Assembly: GCA_027314025.1 (NCBI GenBank)
Contig: DAHVCP010000070.1
Span: 1-35,986, forward strand
Length of the DNA stretch: 35,986 nucleotides
Source: Acidobacteriota bacterium
GTDB lineage: Bacteria > Acidobacteriota > Terriglobia > Terriglobales > SCQP01
Reading direction: 5' to 3'
Of the stretch, positions 7,669 through 15,727 are shown piece after piece. Every line of letters starts with the position of its first letter. Position 1 is the stretch's first letter. The position numbers and the translations under genes are program-made. The notes under the pieces were generated by a model, which searched no databases, was not told the DNA's origin, and worked only from the letters and a program-made list of their open reading frames with translations.

Positions 7669-10600
7669 GGCGGTGGTGGTCAGCGCGGGCGCGGATGCGG
7701 AGGACGACCGCAGGAGACGGGTCAGATGGCGGCGGGCGAGGCGGATGGCTTGCGGCGTGGGCCGCTTGGGACGGTGGGCGGGCAAGGGATGCAGGCAGAG
7801 GTGCGGCAGACGTTCGGTGGTCCAGCCTAGGGTGATGAATGCGCGGCGCCATGAACCAGGCCAGCGCGGCGCGGGCTGGCTGGAGAACAGATGCACCGGG
7901 CCGGGCGTGAAGGGCGGGGTATACCCGGCGGCGGCGCGGAGCAGGCGCCAGCGGGGCGGGACCGGGATCGCGGCGAGCAGGGCGGCGGCGCGGCGAGCGA
8001 GCCAGGCGGCGGGCGGAGGCCAGGAGCGCCAAAAATCGGGGCGGAGGGTTTGGTAGAGGGCTACGCCGGCGACGGATTCGCCGGCATGGCGCAATTGTTC
8101 CGCGACCGCTAGAGCGACCAGGCCGAAACTGCCGGCGCCGGCGAGACGATAGGGCCCACTGGGTTGCCCGCGGCGCAGATGGGCGAGGTAGAGGCTGGCA
8201 AGCGCGGGCAGGGAAGCCGTGGTGCGGTGATCGGCAAGATGCAGAATGCGCAGCGGCGAGGGAGCGGACGAGCGCCGCCGCCGCGCCAGCGCCAATGCCA
8301 GGGGACAAGGCTCGATCCAGAGCCAAACAGGCGGGCGGGCCGGCCAGTGGGCGGCGGGGTTTGCCGGAGCCGTGGGCGGCGCGGGCAGGCGTGTCGCCTC
8401 GGCGATGGCCAACTGCATCAGGTCGCGGGTGCGGCGTTGCGGGCCGGGAGGCACGATGACGACGCGGCCGCCGCGGAGCCAGACGCGCCAGGTCTGGGCA
8501 ATGGAGGCGATGTCACCGGCGGGGTAATGCCAGAGCTGCACCGGCGGCGGGCCGGTCATTGCGCGGGGCGATAGGCTGCGCATGGGAGCGGCGCGTTGGG
8601 CGAGGTGACTGCGGCGGAGCAGGCGGCGGGTGGGGGAAGAAAGCAGCACGGCGGGGGCGGCGGGATCGGCGGCGCGGGGGGCGGGAGCGTCCTCCGGAGC
8701 GATGGCGGCCACGGCCGCGGCGTCGCGGCAGAGGTCCACGTGCAGCCAGCGGCGCGCGGCGCGCGGGGGAGGGCCGCCGGCGTAGAGAATGGCGACGATG
8801 CCGGAGATGGGGAAGGGCGGCCGTTCCAGGCCGTCGCAGGGGACATAGGCGGCGCCCAGGTAGACCACGGCCAGCATCGCCGCCGCCAAATCGAGCGAGC
8901 GGGGCAGGGCGAGCGCCACGCGGTCGCCGGGGCGCAGACCGAGGCGGCGCAGGTAAGCGGCGAGCTGGCGGGCGCGAAGGTCAAATTGGCGATAGGTCCA
9001 ACGCTGGCCGTCGCAGATCACGGCTTCGCGATCGGCGTTGCGCCGGGCCACGGCGGCGAGGAGCAAGGCCAGGTCGCCGCCGGGATCGGCCGAGGTCGGA
9101 CGCGGGTTCGGCTTGGGCGGTGACAGCGGCGGATCGAGAGCTCGGGAGTAGGCGCCCGCAGGCAGCGGTGACAACGGCGGAACGGGGGAACGAGCGGGGA
9201 CGCCCAGCGGCGGGAGCGCCGGATCCGCGACGGCGGCGAGTGGGGATGGTTCTGCCTCGTTGGCGGCAGTGGGACTGGGCGCGCTGGGTTGGGAGGGGGC
9301 AGGAGGCGTGGGCGCCAGCGGCTCAGCCTCCCGACGGTGATCGTTCCCGCTGGTTTCAACCCCAGGCGCGCTGCGGCGGATCGGGGGCTCGGGTTCCGAT
9401 AGCGAATTGGTTGGCTGGGGGCCGGGTTCCCACCCCGAATCCGCGGACGGCTTCGGGGGCGTCGGTTCCCACCCCGAATCCGCCGATGGCCTCGGGGGCC
9501 CCAGTTCCGACCCCGGACTTGGGCAAGCCGCCGCGGCGAACTGCGGCGGTGGGAGTCCTGGCGCCTGCGCCGGTGAGCATGCGGCGAAGGGGTAGGCGGG
9601 GAGCGCGATGCGCGGCGGCGGCGTGGGGGCGTAGAGGGCCTCCCAGGTTGGTTCCGACGCGGGCTCGGCGGCGGTGAGCCATTGGTTGCCTAGGGCCGTG
9701 AGCCACGCGGTCCACGCGGCGGCGAGGTCGTTGCAAGCGGGCGGTGCGGCGGTAGGGAGATCGCCGGATGGGCTGGCCGCGAATGCGCCGGGGGCGGGAG
9801 AAAGCTCACAGGGCGAGGGGACGCGCGGATGCGCGCCGGGGGTTTGGCTACCGTGCGGGGATTCGACCGGGGCGTTTGCAGCGGTCACAGGCGCGCCGGG
9901 CAGGCAATCGCCCGGCCAGGGCATGCCGGTGGCGGCGTCTATCAGCGGTAGGAGCGGCTCCATAAGCAGGGATGGGGACAGCGGCGGCGGGAGGGGCTGG
10001 TGATGGAGACACGCGGCCAGGGCGTCTTCCACTGTAGCCCGCCCGGCAATGGCGGCGGCGGCGTACAGCGCCGGGCCGGAGGCGCGCAGGCGGCGAGGCC
10101 GCAGGCCCCAACGCAACAGCAAGCCGGCATGGGCGAAAGCGGACCGGAAGTCGGCGTAAGCGGAGCCGGGGGCGTCGCGATCGGCGGGCGAAAGGCCGAT
10201 GGCGTCCGCCGCATCGGCGCAGCGGAAGCAGAGTTCCTGATAGGCGGGCGGAGCGTCGGCGGCGGCGGGGACGGATACCGGGGGCAGAGTCAGATCATCG
10301 CAATCAGCGAAAGGCGGCGGCGCGGCGGGTGCGGCGAGAGCGGCGATAAGTTCTTGGTGGTTGGCGGCGAGGACATAGCGGCGGCAGGCGAAAGGGTGCC
10401 GGCCGATTTGCAAGGTGAATGCGGCGGCGGCGAGATCCAAATGCGGATGGGCGGAAACGAAAGCAGCCAAAGCCGCGGATTGGGCGGCTAGGTCGGCGGG
10501 GCTGAGGGCGGAGAGGAGGAACAAGAAGGGATGCGGCGGGACCGGCGGCGGCGGGACCGGCGGTTGGCCCGGTGGATCGCCGCGCGGAGCGACCATGCGA

Positions 10601-11112
10601 TTGGCGCCATCGGCGGCGATGCGGCCGCCAAGGGGCAGGCGCAGGGCGCGCGCCTCGTCTTCGCGCGCCAGCAGCCAGACCGGCCCGGGCGTGGCGGCCA
10701 AGGCCAGGTCCACGGCTTCGCCCGCCAGGGCAGCGATGGCGGGGGCGAGGGGCTCACTGGCCAACCCCGCCGGCGGGCCGAGGCGCAACCGCTGCCGGAC
10801 CCATTCGGCGGCCGCGGGCGGCTCCGGAGCGAAGAGGCCGATGCGGCCGGAATAGCGCAGAGGGTCAATGCCCGCGGCTTCGCAGGCGTGCCAGCAGGCG
10901 GCCAGCAATGCCGTGGCGGCCGCGCCGAAGGCGGGGTCGGCGAGCGGTTCGGGGTCGGGCGTTGGGAACGACGGATCCGGGGCGGCTGAGGACGGGCGGT
11001 CAGCCTGGCCGACGATGGCAATCGCGGAACAAATGGGGGGCGAGTCGGGCACGGCGGGCGGCGGAGCCGCTGGTTGGAGCGTTGCGGCGGGGCGCGAAGT
11101 TGCCCGGACCAA
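7645..11112 (-). CDS. Degenerate KS-AT-adenylation-thioesterase megasynthase-like protein
   Basis: A 1155-codon uninterrupted ORF with traces of polyketide/nonribosomal synthase domains in the usual order, each shortened and lacking key residues. Residues about 25-190 resemble a ketosynthase (SAIAIVG; HACEAAGIDP; ADGANRM), but the DTACSSS active-site Cys and both His are absent. FLFLLSALSPADLAAQSAAL starts the KS-AT linker. An acyltransferase remnant follows (LLLRWGLRP, ending ALPAYPFA) with ASGPA where GHSxG belongs. A Pro-rich spacer with 13-aa repeats leads to an adenylation N-part (WTYRQFDLRA, LGAAYVPCD) that lacks the TSGTTGxPKG loop and the C-lid. The C-terminus resembles a type I thioesterase (QPSGPYRLAGAGSFG, YTPPFTPGPVHLF). 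No carrier-protein motif is present. The TTG start is weak and uncertain, and the last codons come from a dispersed repeat. It is either a decaying synthase or a repurposed non-enzymatic protein. Confidence 0.65.
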   Translation of the reverse strand: MVRATSRPAATLQPAAPPPAVPDSPPICSAIAIVGQADRPSSAAPDPSFPTPDPEPLADPAFGAAATALLAACWHACEAAGIDPLRYSGRIGLFAPEPPAAAEWVRQRLRLGPPAGLASEPLAPAIAALAGEAVDLALAATPGPVWLLAREDEARALRLPLGGRIAADGANRMVAPRGDPPGQPPVPPPPVPPHPFLFLLSALSPADLAAQSAALAAFVSAHPHLDLAAAAFTLQIGRHPFACRRYVLAANHQELIAALAAPAAPPPFADCDDLTLPPVSVPAAADAPPAYQELCFRCADAADAIGLSPADRDAPGSAYADFRSAFAHAGLLLRWGLRPRRLRASGPALYAAAAIAGRATVEDALAACLHHQPLPPPLSPSLLMEPLLPLIDAATGMPWPGDCLPGAPVTAANAPVESPHGSQTPGAHPRVPSPCELSPAPGAFAASPSGDLPTAAPPACNDLAAAWTAWLTALGNQWLTAAEPASEPTWEALYAPTPPPRIALPAYPFAACSPAQAPGLPPPQFAAAACPSPGSELGPPRPSADSGWEPTPPKPSADSGWEPGPQPTNSLSEPEPPIRRSAPGVETSGNDHRREAEPLAPTPPAPSQPSAPSPTAANEAEPSPLAAVADPALPPLGVPARSPVPPLSPLPAGAYSRALDPPLSPPKPNPRPTSADPGGDLALLLAAVARRNADREAVICDGQRWTYRQFDLRARQLAAYLRRLGLRPGDRVALALPRSLDLAAAMLAVVYLGAAYVPCDGLERPPFPISGIVAILYAGGPPPRAARRWLHVDLCRDAAAVAAIAPEDAPAPRAADPAAPAVLLSSPTRRLLRRSHLAQRAAPMRSLSPRAMTGPPPVQLWHYPAGDIASIAQTWRVWLRGGRVVIVPPGPQRRTRDLMQLAIAEATRLPAPPTAPANPAAHWPARPPVWLWIEPCPLALALARRRRSSAPSPLRILHLADHRTTASLPALASLYLAHLRRGQPSGPYRLAGAGSFGLVALAVAEQLRHAGESVAGVALYQTLRPDFWRSWPPPAAWLARRAAALLAAIPVPPRWRLLRAAAGYTPPFTPGPVHLFSSQPAPRWPGSWRRAFITLGWTTERLPHLCLHPLPAHRPKRPTPQAIRLARRHLTRLLRSSSASAPALTTTAAAAKVVE
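9425..9515. repeat. 39-bp tandem repeats encoding the Pro-rich linker
   Basis: Units start at 9425 and 9464, with a partial, diverged unit at 9503, giving a 39-bp period. On the minus strand they encode 13-aa units around PSADSGWEP inside the spacer between the AT-like and adenylation-like parts of the megasynthase-like ORF. Keeping a multiple of three suggests the frame was in use when the repeats expanded. Confidence 0.75.
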
Positions 11113-11140
11113 TGGTCCAATGCAGGGCGGCGCGGCGGGA

Positions 11141-11183
11141 CGACAGCCGGGACGGCCATCCCACCATCTTCGTTGCGGCGGGG
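11141..11183. repeat. Dispersed repeat, copy A
   Basis: CGACAGCCGGGACGGCCATC followed by CCACCATCTTCGTTGCGGCGGGG. It carries the imperfect palindrome GGGACGGCCATCCC. It lies 29 bp outside the start of the megasynthase-like ORF, in the same orientation as copy D at that ORF's other end. Confidence 0.65.
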
Positions 11184-11226
11184 CGGCCCGGCCGCGCGGA
11201 GCGCGACCGCACGCAAGCCGGAGGCA

Positions 11227-11291
11227 TACCCCACGCCGGGCGCAGCGGAGCCATTCCGCCCGTCGGAAGCATTGGGGCGATGCGTGGGGTA
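11227..11291. repeat. Structured intergenic element with 10-bp inverted repeat
   Basis: TACCCCACGC (11227-11236) and GCGTGGGGTA (11282-11291) are perfect inverted repeats around a loop that itself holds GCGGA/TCCGC. A further small hairpin, AGGGC-TCCT-GCCCT, follows directly. The 343-bp gap 11113-11455 has no supportable gene and consists mostly of such repeats. Confidence 0.6.
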
Positions 11292-11323
11292 GGGCTCCTG
11301 CCCTGCGTCCGCACTCGTGTTCT

Positions 11324-11352
11324 GACGGCGTCCCGCCAACGGCGGGGCCGTC
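11324..11352. repeat. Bulged 12-bp hairpin in the repeat island
   Basis: GACGGC-gt-CCCGCC-aac-GGCGGG-GCCGTC folds into a 12-bp stem with a 2-nt bulge and a 3-nt loop. It has no T-run. It is part of the repeat-rich gap between aroA and the megasynthase-like ORF. Confidence 0.5.
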
Positions 11353-11373
11353 GCCCTCCCGTGCGGCGGGCAG

Positions 11374-11413
11374 CGGCAGCCGGACCGGCCATCCTACGAT
11401 CTCCGCGGCGGGG
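11374..11413. repeat. Dispersed repeat, copy B
   Basis: CGGCAGCCGGACCGGCCATC, then CTACGATCTCCGCGGCGGGG. It is a diverged copy of the A/C element and abuts copy C head to tail. Confidence 0.65.
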
Positions 11414-11448
11414 CGACAGCCGGGACGGCCATCCCACGATCTACGCGG
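11414..11448. repeat. Dispersed repeat, copy C
   Basis: CGACAGCCGGGACGGCCATC, then CCACGATCTACGCGG. The first 23 bases are identical to copy A. It ends 8 bp from the aroA stop codon. Confidence 0.7.
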
Positions 11449-11455
11449 AGGCGGG

Positions 11456-12802
11456 CTAATCGCCGGTGAGGCGGGCGAGAGTGGGGAAGAACTCCGGGAA
11501 GGAGATGGCGGCGCAGCCGGGGTCGTGGATTTCGCTGTCGCCGGCGGCGGTCAGGGCGGCGATGCTGAAGGCCATGGCGATGCGGTGGTCGCCGCAGCTG
11601 TCCAGCGCCGCGCCGTGCAGCGATTGCGGGCCGGGAACGTCGAGGCCGTCGGGGTACTCGGTGCATTCCGCGCCCATGCGGCGGAGATTGGCGGCGATGG
11701 CGGCGATGCGGTCGCTCTCCTTGACGCGGAGTTCGGCGACGTCGCGGAAGCGGATGCCGCCCGCGGCGGCGGTGGCGAGGACGGCGAGGATGGGGATTTC
11801 GTCAATCAGCGCGACGGCTTCGGCGGCGGCGATTTGCGTGCCCTGAAGGCGGCCGGACTCGGGCGGGCGGGCGGTGAGGCTGCCGGCGAGTTCGCCGTTC
11901 TGTTCCTCGATGTTGACCACGCCGATGCGGGCGCCCATGCGGCGGAGAACGTCGAGCAGGGCGGAGCGGCGGGGATTGAGCGAGACCTGATCCACCAGCA
12001 GATCCGCCTCCGGCAGCATGGCGGCGGCGCAGAGGAAGAACGCGGCGGAACTAGGGTCGCCGGGAACGTGCAGCTGCTGCGGCGCCAGTTCCGCGCTGGG
12101 AGGGCGGAGGGCGATGCGGTTGCGAGCGGGAAAATCCAGGGCGACGCCGAACTGGCGCAGGGCGATCTCGGTGTGGTCGCGGGTGGGCTGCGGCTCGGCG
12201 ACGATGGTTTCGCCGGCGGCGAACAAGCCGGCGAAGAGCACGGCGGTCTTGACTTGGGCGCTGGCGACCTGGGGCTGGTAGGTAATGCCGCGCAAGCCGG
12301 CGACGGGAGTAAACGCCAGGGGCGGGCGGCCGCCGTCGGCGGCGGCGATTTGCGCGCCCATTTGGCTCAAAGGCTCCAGGATGCGGCGCATGGGGCGGCG
12401 GCGCAGGGAGGCGTCGCCGCTGATGCGGCTGGCGAACGGCTGTGCGGCCAGAATGCCGCTGAGCATGCGGATGGTGGAACCGGAGTTACCCGCGTCCAAT
12501 TCGGCGGCGGGCGCGTGCAAGCCGTGGCGGCCATGGCCGGTGATGGCCAGAGCGCCATCGCCGTTGGCGGCCGTGGCATCCGCGGCGGCGCCGATTTCGA
12601 TCCGCGCGCCCAAGGCGGCGACGCATTGCAAGGTGGAGTGGCAGTCGGCGCCGGTGGAAAAGTTGGCGATGGTGCTGCGGCCATCGGCCAAGGCGGCGAG
12701 CATGGCGTAGCGATGGGAGATGGATTTATCGCCGGGCGGGCGAACGACGCCGGAAAATTGGCGGGCGGGACGCAGGGGCTGGACGGAAGGGGTGTCGGTC
12801 AT
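11456..12802 (-). CDS. aroA: 3-phosphoshikimate 1-carboxyvinyltransferase (EPSP synthase)
   Basis: Joins shikimate-3-phosphate and phosphoenolpyruvate to make EPSP in the chorismate pathway. The 448-aa protein shows the family signatures in order: PPGDKSISHR near residue 25, LDAGNSGSTIRML near residue 100 (the glyphosate/PEP-loop motif), ASAQVKTAVLFAGL in the middle, RDHTEIAL, RVKESDR and GDHRIAMA near the C-terminus. The ATG at 12802 (MTDTPSV) is chosen because upstream in-frame codons run into the RNase P RNA gene, which ends 32 bp away. No terminator or promoter is evident in those 32 bp, so aroA may be transcribed by read-through from the rnpB promoter. Confidence 0.96.
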   Translation of the reverse strand: MTDTPSVQPLRPARQFSGVVRPPGDKSISHRYAMLAALADGRSTIANFSTGADCHSTLQCVAALGARIEIGAAADATAANGDGALAITGHGRHGLHAPAAELDAGNSGSTIRMLSGILAAQPFASRISGDASLRRRPMRRILEPLSQMGAQIAAADGGRPPLAFTPVAGLRGITYQPQVASAQVKTAVLFAGLFAAGETIVAEPQPTRDHTEIALRQFGVALDFPARNRIALRPPSAELAPQQLHVPGDPSSAAFFLCAAAMLPEADLLVDQVSLNPRRSALLDVLRRMGARIGVVNIEEQNGELAGSLTARPPESGRLQGTQIAAAEAVALIDEIPILAVLATAAAGGIRFRDVAELRVKESDRIAAIAANLRRMGAECTEYPDGLDVPGPQSLHGAALDSCGDHRIAMAFSIAALTAAGDSEIHDPGCAAISFPEFFPTLARLTGD

Positions 12803-12834
12803 GCGGCGTGATCGCGGCGCTGGAGATAAGACGT

Positions 12835-13272
12835 GGCAGGCACCTATAAGCCGGATTCTGTACGCCCCGCCGAGGCGGGGTGGCAATCATTCCTCTCGAA
12901 CGGCCATTGCTGGCCGCCTCTAGCAACCTACCCGGGAGTTTTGGCGGACCGGGCCGGCCCGCGCCCCGCGCCTTGCGGCACGGGTCTCCTCCCCTATTTG
13001 GTCTTGCTCCGCGTGGGGTTTTCCCTGCCTCCGGCGTCGCCGCCGGAGCGGTGCGCTCTTACCGCACCTTTTCACCCTTACCCCGCCTCGGCGAACGCGG
13101 GCCATCGGCCCGCCCCTACCGAAGCCGGGCGGTATGTTTTCTGTGGCACTGGTCCGTGACGGGGCTTTGTGAAGCCCAACCCCTGGCCGTTAGCCAGCAC
13201 GCTGCCCGGTGGAGTCCGGACTTTCCTCCCCGCCCGCCGGGTGGCGAACGGCGCGATTGCCCGGCGCCTGCC
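12835..13272 (-). ncRNA. rnpB: RNase P RNA, bacterial type A
   Basis: Catalytic RNA of RNase P, which matures tRNA 5' ends. On the minus strand it has the conserved GAGGAAAGTCCGGACTC near the 5' end, GGTAAGGGTGAAAAGGTGCGG and the following GTAAGAGCGCACCG in the middle, and ACAGAATCCGGCTTAT at the 3' end. The ends are set by the P1 helix: GGCAGGCGCC at the 5' end pairs with GGTGCCTGCC at the 3' end (one G-U), giving 438 nt. A TATAAT box lies 7-12 nt upstream of the 5' end. It sits between the YihY-family gene and aroA, all on the same strand. Confidence 0.95.
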
Positions 13273-13279
13273 GACTTCC

Positions 13280-13285
13280 ATTATA
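13280..13285 (-). promoter_or_regulatory. -10 box of the rnpB promoter
   Basis: Perfect TATAAT on the minus strand, about 7 nt before the predicted RNase P RNA 5' end, and only 10 bp after the YihY-family stop codon. No good -35 is seen 16-18 bp upstream, where the sequence is GC-rich. Confidence 0.7.
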
Positions 13286-13295
13286 CGGGGCGCGG

Positions 13296-14288
13296 TTAGA
13301 GCGGCGGCGGGGCGCCGGCGTCCGGCGGTTCCGCTCCGCCGCGGAGATGGCGCGTGGCGTGGGCGACATGCTGGCGCAGGTGCAGATGCGGCAGGCGGGC
13401 CACGCCGCGCGCCGAAAGCGTGGCGCCGAACAGCAGCAGCAGCGCGCCGGAATAACCCCAGACCAAGAGGGTCACCGGCAGCGCCAGGCTGGCGTAGACC
13501 CTGGAGAAATCCAGCAGAGGCAGGATCCAGCGGAAGACGGTTTGGAAAATCTCGGCCAGCACGCCGGCGTACAGGGCGGCGGGAAAGACGCGTTCCGGGG
13601 AGATCTTGCCGTTGGGCAGGAGCCAATAAATAAAGAAAAAGCCCAGGATCGCGGCGGGAAAGGCGAAGAACTTCAAGACCACGAAGTCGAGCAGGTTGGG
13701 CAGCCACCCATTACCCGGGGCGATCCAATCCACTCCCCGCTGGCCCAAAACGGCCAACTGAATGGAGAGGACGCCGAGGGCGCCGCAGATGGCGACGACG
13801 GCCAAGGAAACCACCTGATTGCCGAGATAGCTGCGATTTTTTTTGAAGCCCCAGATGCCGTTGAGGGCGACCTCCAGGGGCAGAAAGACCCCGGTGCTGG
13901 TGATCGCCAGCATGACGACGGAGAAGATGCGGGCGGTTTGCTGCGAAGCCAGAAACGTGATGTCGCCGATGATGACGCTGCTGCCGCTGGGCAGGTAGGC
14001 GCGGACGAATTGGCCGACGACGGATAGGACGAAAGTGAGCCGCGAGATGTGGCGGGAGACCCAGACCATCAGCAGCATGAAGGGCAGAAAGGCCAGCAGC
14101 AGATTGGCGGAGACGGAATAGGCGTAGGTGTGGGCTTCGGTGGTGGCCAGGAACTGGGCGCTGGGGCCGAGCAATTTGCCGGTGGCGCGAATCAGGCGCC
14201 AGGTTTCGCGCCAGCGGTGGCGCCAGCGGGTGTTGGCCGACCGTGCCGGACTGGGCGCGTCCGCAGCCGGTGTCGTAGAGCTGCCCAT
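13296..14288 (-). CDS. YihY/virulence factor BrkB family membrane protein
   Basis: Inner-membrane protein of the YihY/BrkB family (once misnamed RNase BN); the biochemical role is not established. The 330-aa protein has a short polar N-terminus, then about six hydrophobic segments: SANLLLAFLPFMLLMVW, IFSVVMLAITSTGVFLPLEVALN, QVVSLAVVAICGALGVLSI, FPAAILGFFFIYWLLPNG, VFPAALYAGVLAEIF and LPVTLLVWGYSGALLLLFGA. YAYSVSANLLLAFLPF and ALNGIWGFKK match conserved family stretches. The ATG at 14288 is used; an in-frame ATG at 14300 is possible, and neither has a strong ribosome site. The C-terminal 40 residues are His/Arg/Pro-rich and cytoplasmic. Confidence 0.88.
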   Translation of the reverse strand: MGSSTTPAADAPSPARSANTRWRHRWRETWRLIRATGKLLGPSAQFLATTEAHTYAYSVSANLLLAFLPFMLLMVWVSRHISRLTFVLSVVGQFVRAYLPSGSSVIIGDITFLASQQTARIFSVVMLAITSTGVFLPLEVALNGIWGFKKNRSYLGNQVVSLAVVAICGALGVLSIQLAVLGQRGVDWIAPGNGWLPNLLDFVVLKFFAFPAAILGFFFIYWLLPNGKISPERVFPAALYAGVLAEIFQTVFRWILPLLDFSRVYASLALPVTLLVWGYSGALLLLFGATLSARGVARLPHLHLRQHVAHATRHLRGGAEPPDAGAPPPL

Positions 14289-14473
14289 GCAGGTGAGCAT
14301 AGCCGAATGGCCAGCCCGAGGGGACGGGCGAGGAGGCGCGCGGGCAGATTTTGTGGCGCTAACGCCGGGTTGGGCCGGAACATTAAGGGCCAAACCAACG
14401 AGCCGGCGGTGCGGGCGAGCGGCCACCACGGCGGCCGCGGCGGGGACGGATGGGCGTCCGTCTGCCCGCGGGG

Positions 14474-15724
14474 CTATTCGTAGCGCAGCGCTTCGACCGG
14501 ATCCAGGCGGGAGGCCTTGACCGCCGGGGCCAGGCCGAAGAACACGCCAACGCCGGCGGAGACGGTCAGGCCGGTGATGACGGCCCAAAGGGGCACGGAG
14601 GAGGGCAGGTTGGGCAGCAGGACGTTGATCAGCAGGCTGATGAGCCAGCCGCCGGCGATGCCCAATACGCCGCCGGCGGCGGTCAGCACCACGGCTTCCG
14701 AAAGGAACTGGGCGATGATGTCGCGGCGGCGGGCGCCGATGGCCTTGCGCACGCCGATTTCGCGGGTACGCTCGGTGACCGAGACCAGCATGATGTTCAT
14801 GACCCCGACGCCGCCGATGAGCATGCCGATCGAGGCGATGACGACGATGACCAAGGCGATCTCGGCGGTGATGTCGTGGAATTGGCCGATGATGCTGTCG
14901 GCGGTGGCGATGCCGAAGCTGTCGGGAGCGTTCCAGCCGTCGCCGCGGGAGCGGCGCAGGGCGCCGCGGATTTGGCCGATGGCTTCGGACATTTCGCCGG
15001 GCTTGGCGGCGGCGGCGAAGAAATGCTCGCGGGCCTCGGGGTAGAGCTTGTGGTAGGTGTTGTAGGGAATTTGGACGGTGAGATTTTGCCGGTTGCCGGT
15101 GATCTTCTGCTGGGCGAAGATGCCGACCACGCGGAAGTCCAGCCCATCCACCAGGATGGTCTTGCCGACGGCGTTGCCGCCGTGGGGAAACAGCGCCTTG
15201 GCGACGGAATCGCCGATAACCACGACCCGCTCGCGGTGCTCATTCTCGAACTGGTTGAAGTAGCGGCCGGCGGAGAGGGTGCGATTCAGAACCTGGGGGG
15301 CGTTGGGGGTGGCGCCGGTGAACTGGATGGGCGTGGCGTCGTGGTTGTGGTATTGCGCCGCGTCGCTGCCGGTGCCGTAGTTGGTGAAGCCGGTAAACAC
15401 TTGCGCGGTGATGGCCTGACAGGCGGTGCACTGTTCCTCGACGGCGCGGATATTGGCCTGGCTGATGGGTTTGCGCAAGCGCTCGGCGCGGGTCAGGCCG
15501 CCGACGTGAATGCCCGGGGTGAATTTGTAGACGAAGATGGTGTCGGTGCCGAAGCCGCGCAACTGCTGCACCACCAGGTTGTTCATGCCGGTGAGGATGC
15601 TGCCGATGGCCATCAGCGTGACGGTGCCGACGAAGACGCCGAGGATGGTCAGCAGGGAGCGGAGCTTGTGCTCGCGGACGGTGTCCACGGCGAGCTGGAG
15701 GTTTTCGCTGAAGTGCGCGGCCAC
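14474..15724 (-). CDS. MacB-type ABC transporter permease (second of pair)
   Basis: Membrane subunit of a MacB/FtsX-like ABC transporter, 416 aa. An N-terminal transmembrane helix (KLRSLLTILGVFVGTVTLMAIG) is followed by a long periplasmic MacB core domain of about 230 residues. Three C-terminal helices follow (IALVIVVIASIGMLIGGVGVMNIML; EAVVLTAAGGVLGIAGGWLIS; AVITGLTVSAGVGVFFGLAPAVKAS). The conserved REIGVRKAIGARRRDI coupling segment and the end PVEALRYE are typical. A GTG start lies 3 bp after the preceding permease stop. It is the last gene of the adaptor-ATPase-permease-permease operon. Confidence 0.94.
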   Translation of the reverse strand: MAAHFSENLQLAVDTVREHKLRSLLTILGVFVGTVTLMAIGSILTGMNNLVVQQLRGFGTDTIFVYKFTPGIHVGGLTRAERLRKPISQANIRAVEEQCTACQAITAQVFTGFTNYGTGSDAAQYHNHDATPIQFTGATPNAPQVLNRTLSAGRYFNQFENEHRERVVVIGDSVAKALFPHGGNAVGKTILVDGLDFRVVGIFAQQKITGNRQNLTVQIPYNTYHKLYPEAREHFFAAAAKPGEMSEAIGQIRGALRRSRGDGWNAPDSFGIATADSIIGQFHDITAEIALVIVVIASIGMLIGGVGVMNIMLVSVTERTREIGVRKAIGARRRDIIAQFLSEAVVLTAAGGVLGIAGGWLISLLINVLLPNLPSSVPLWAVITGLTVSAGVGVFFGLAPAVKASRLDPVEALRYE

Positions 15725-15727
15725 GGC

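Noticed and set aside
12833-13299. Small protein-coding frames over 12.8-13.3 kb
   Set aside because: The region is fully accounted for by RNase P RNA with its conserved blocks and matching P1 ends.
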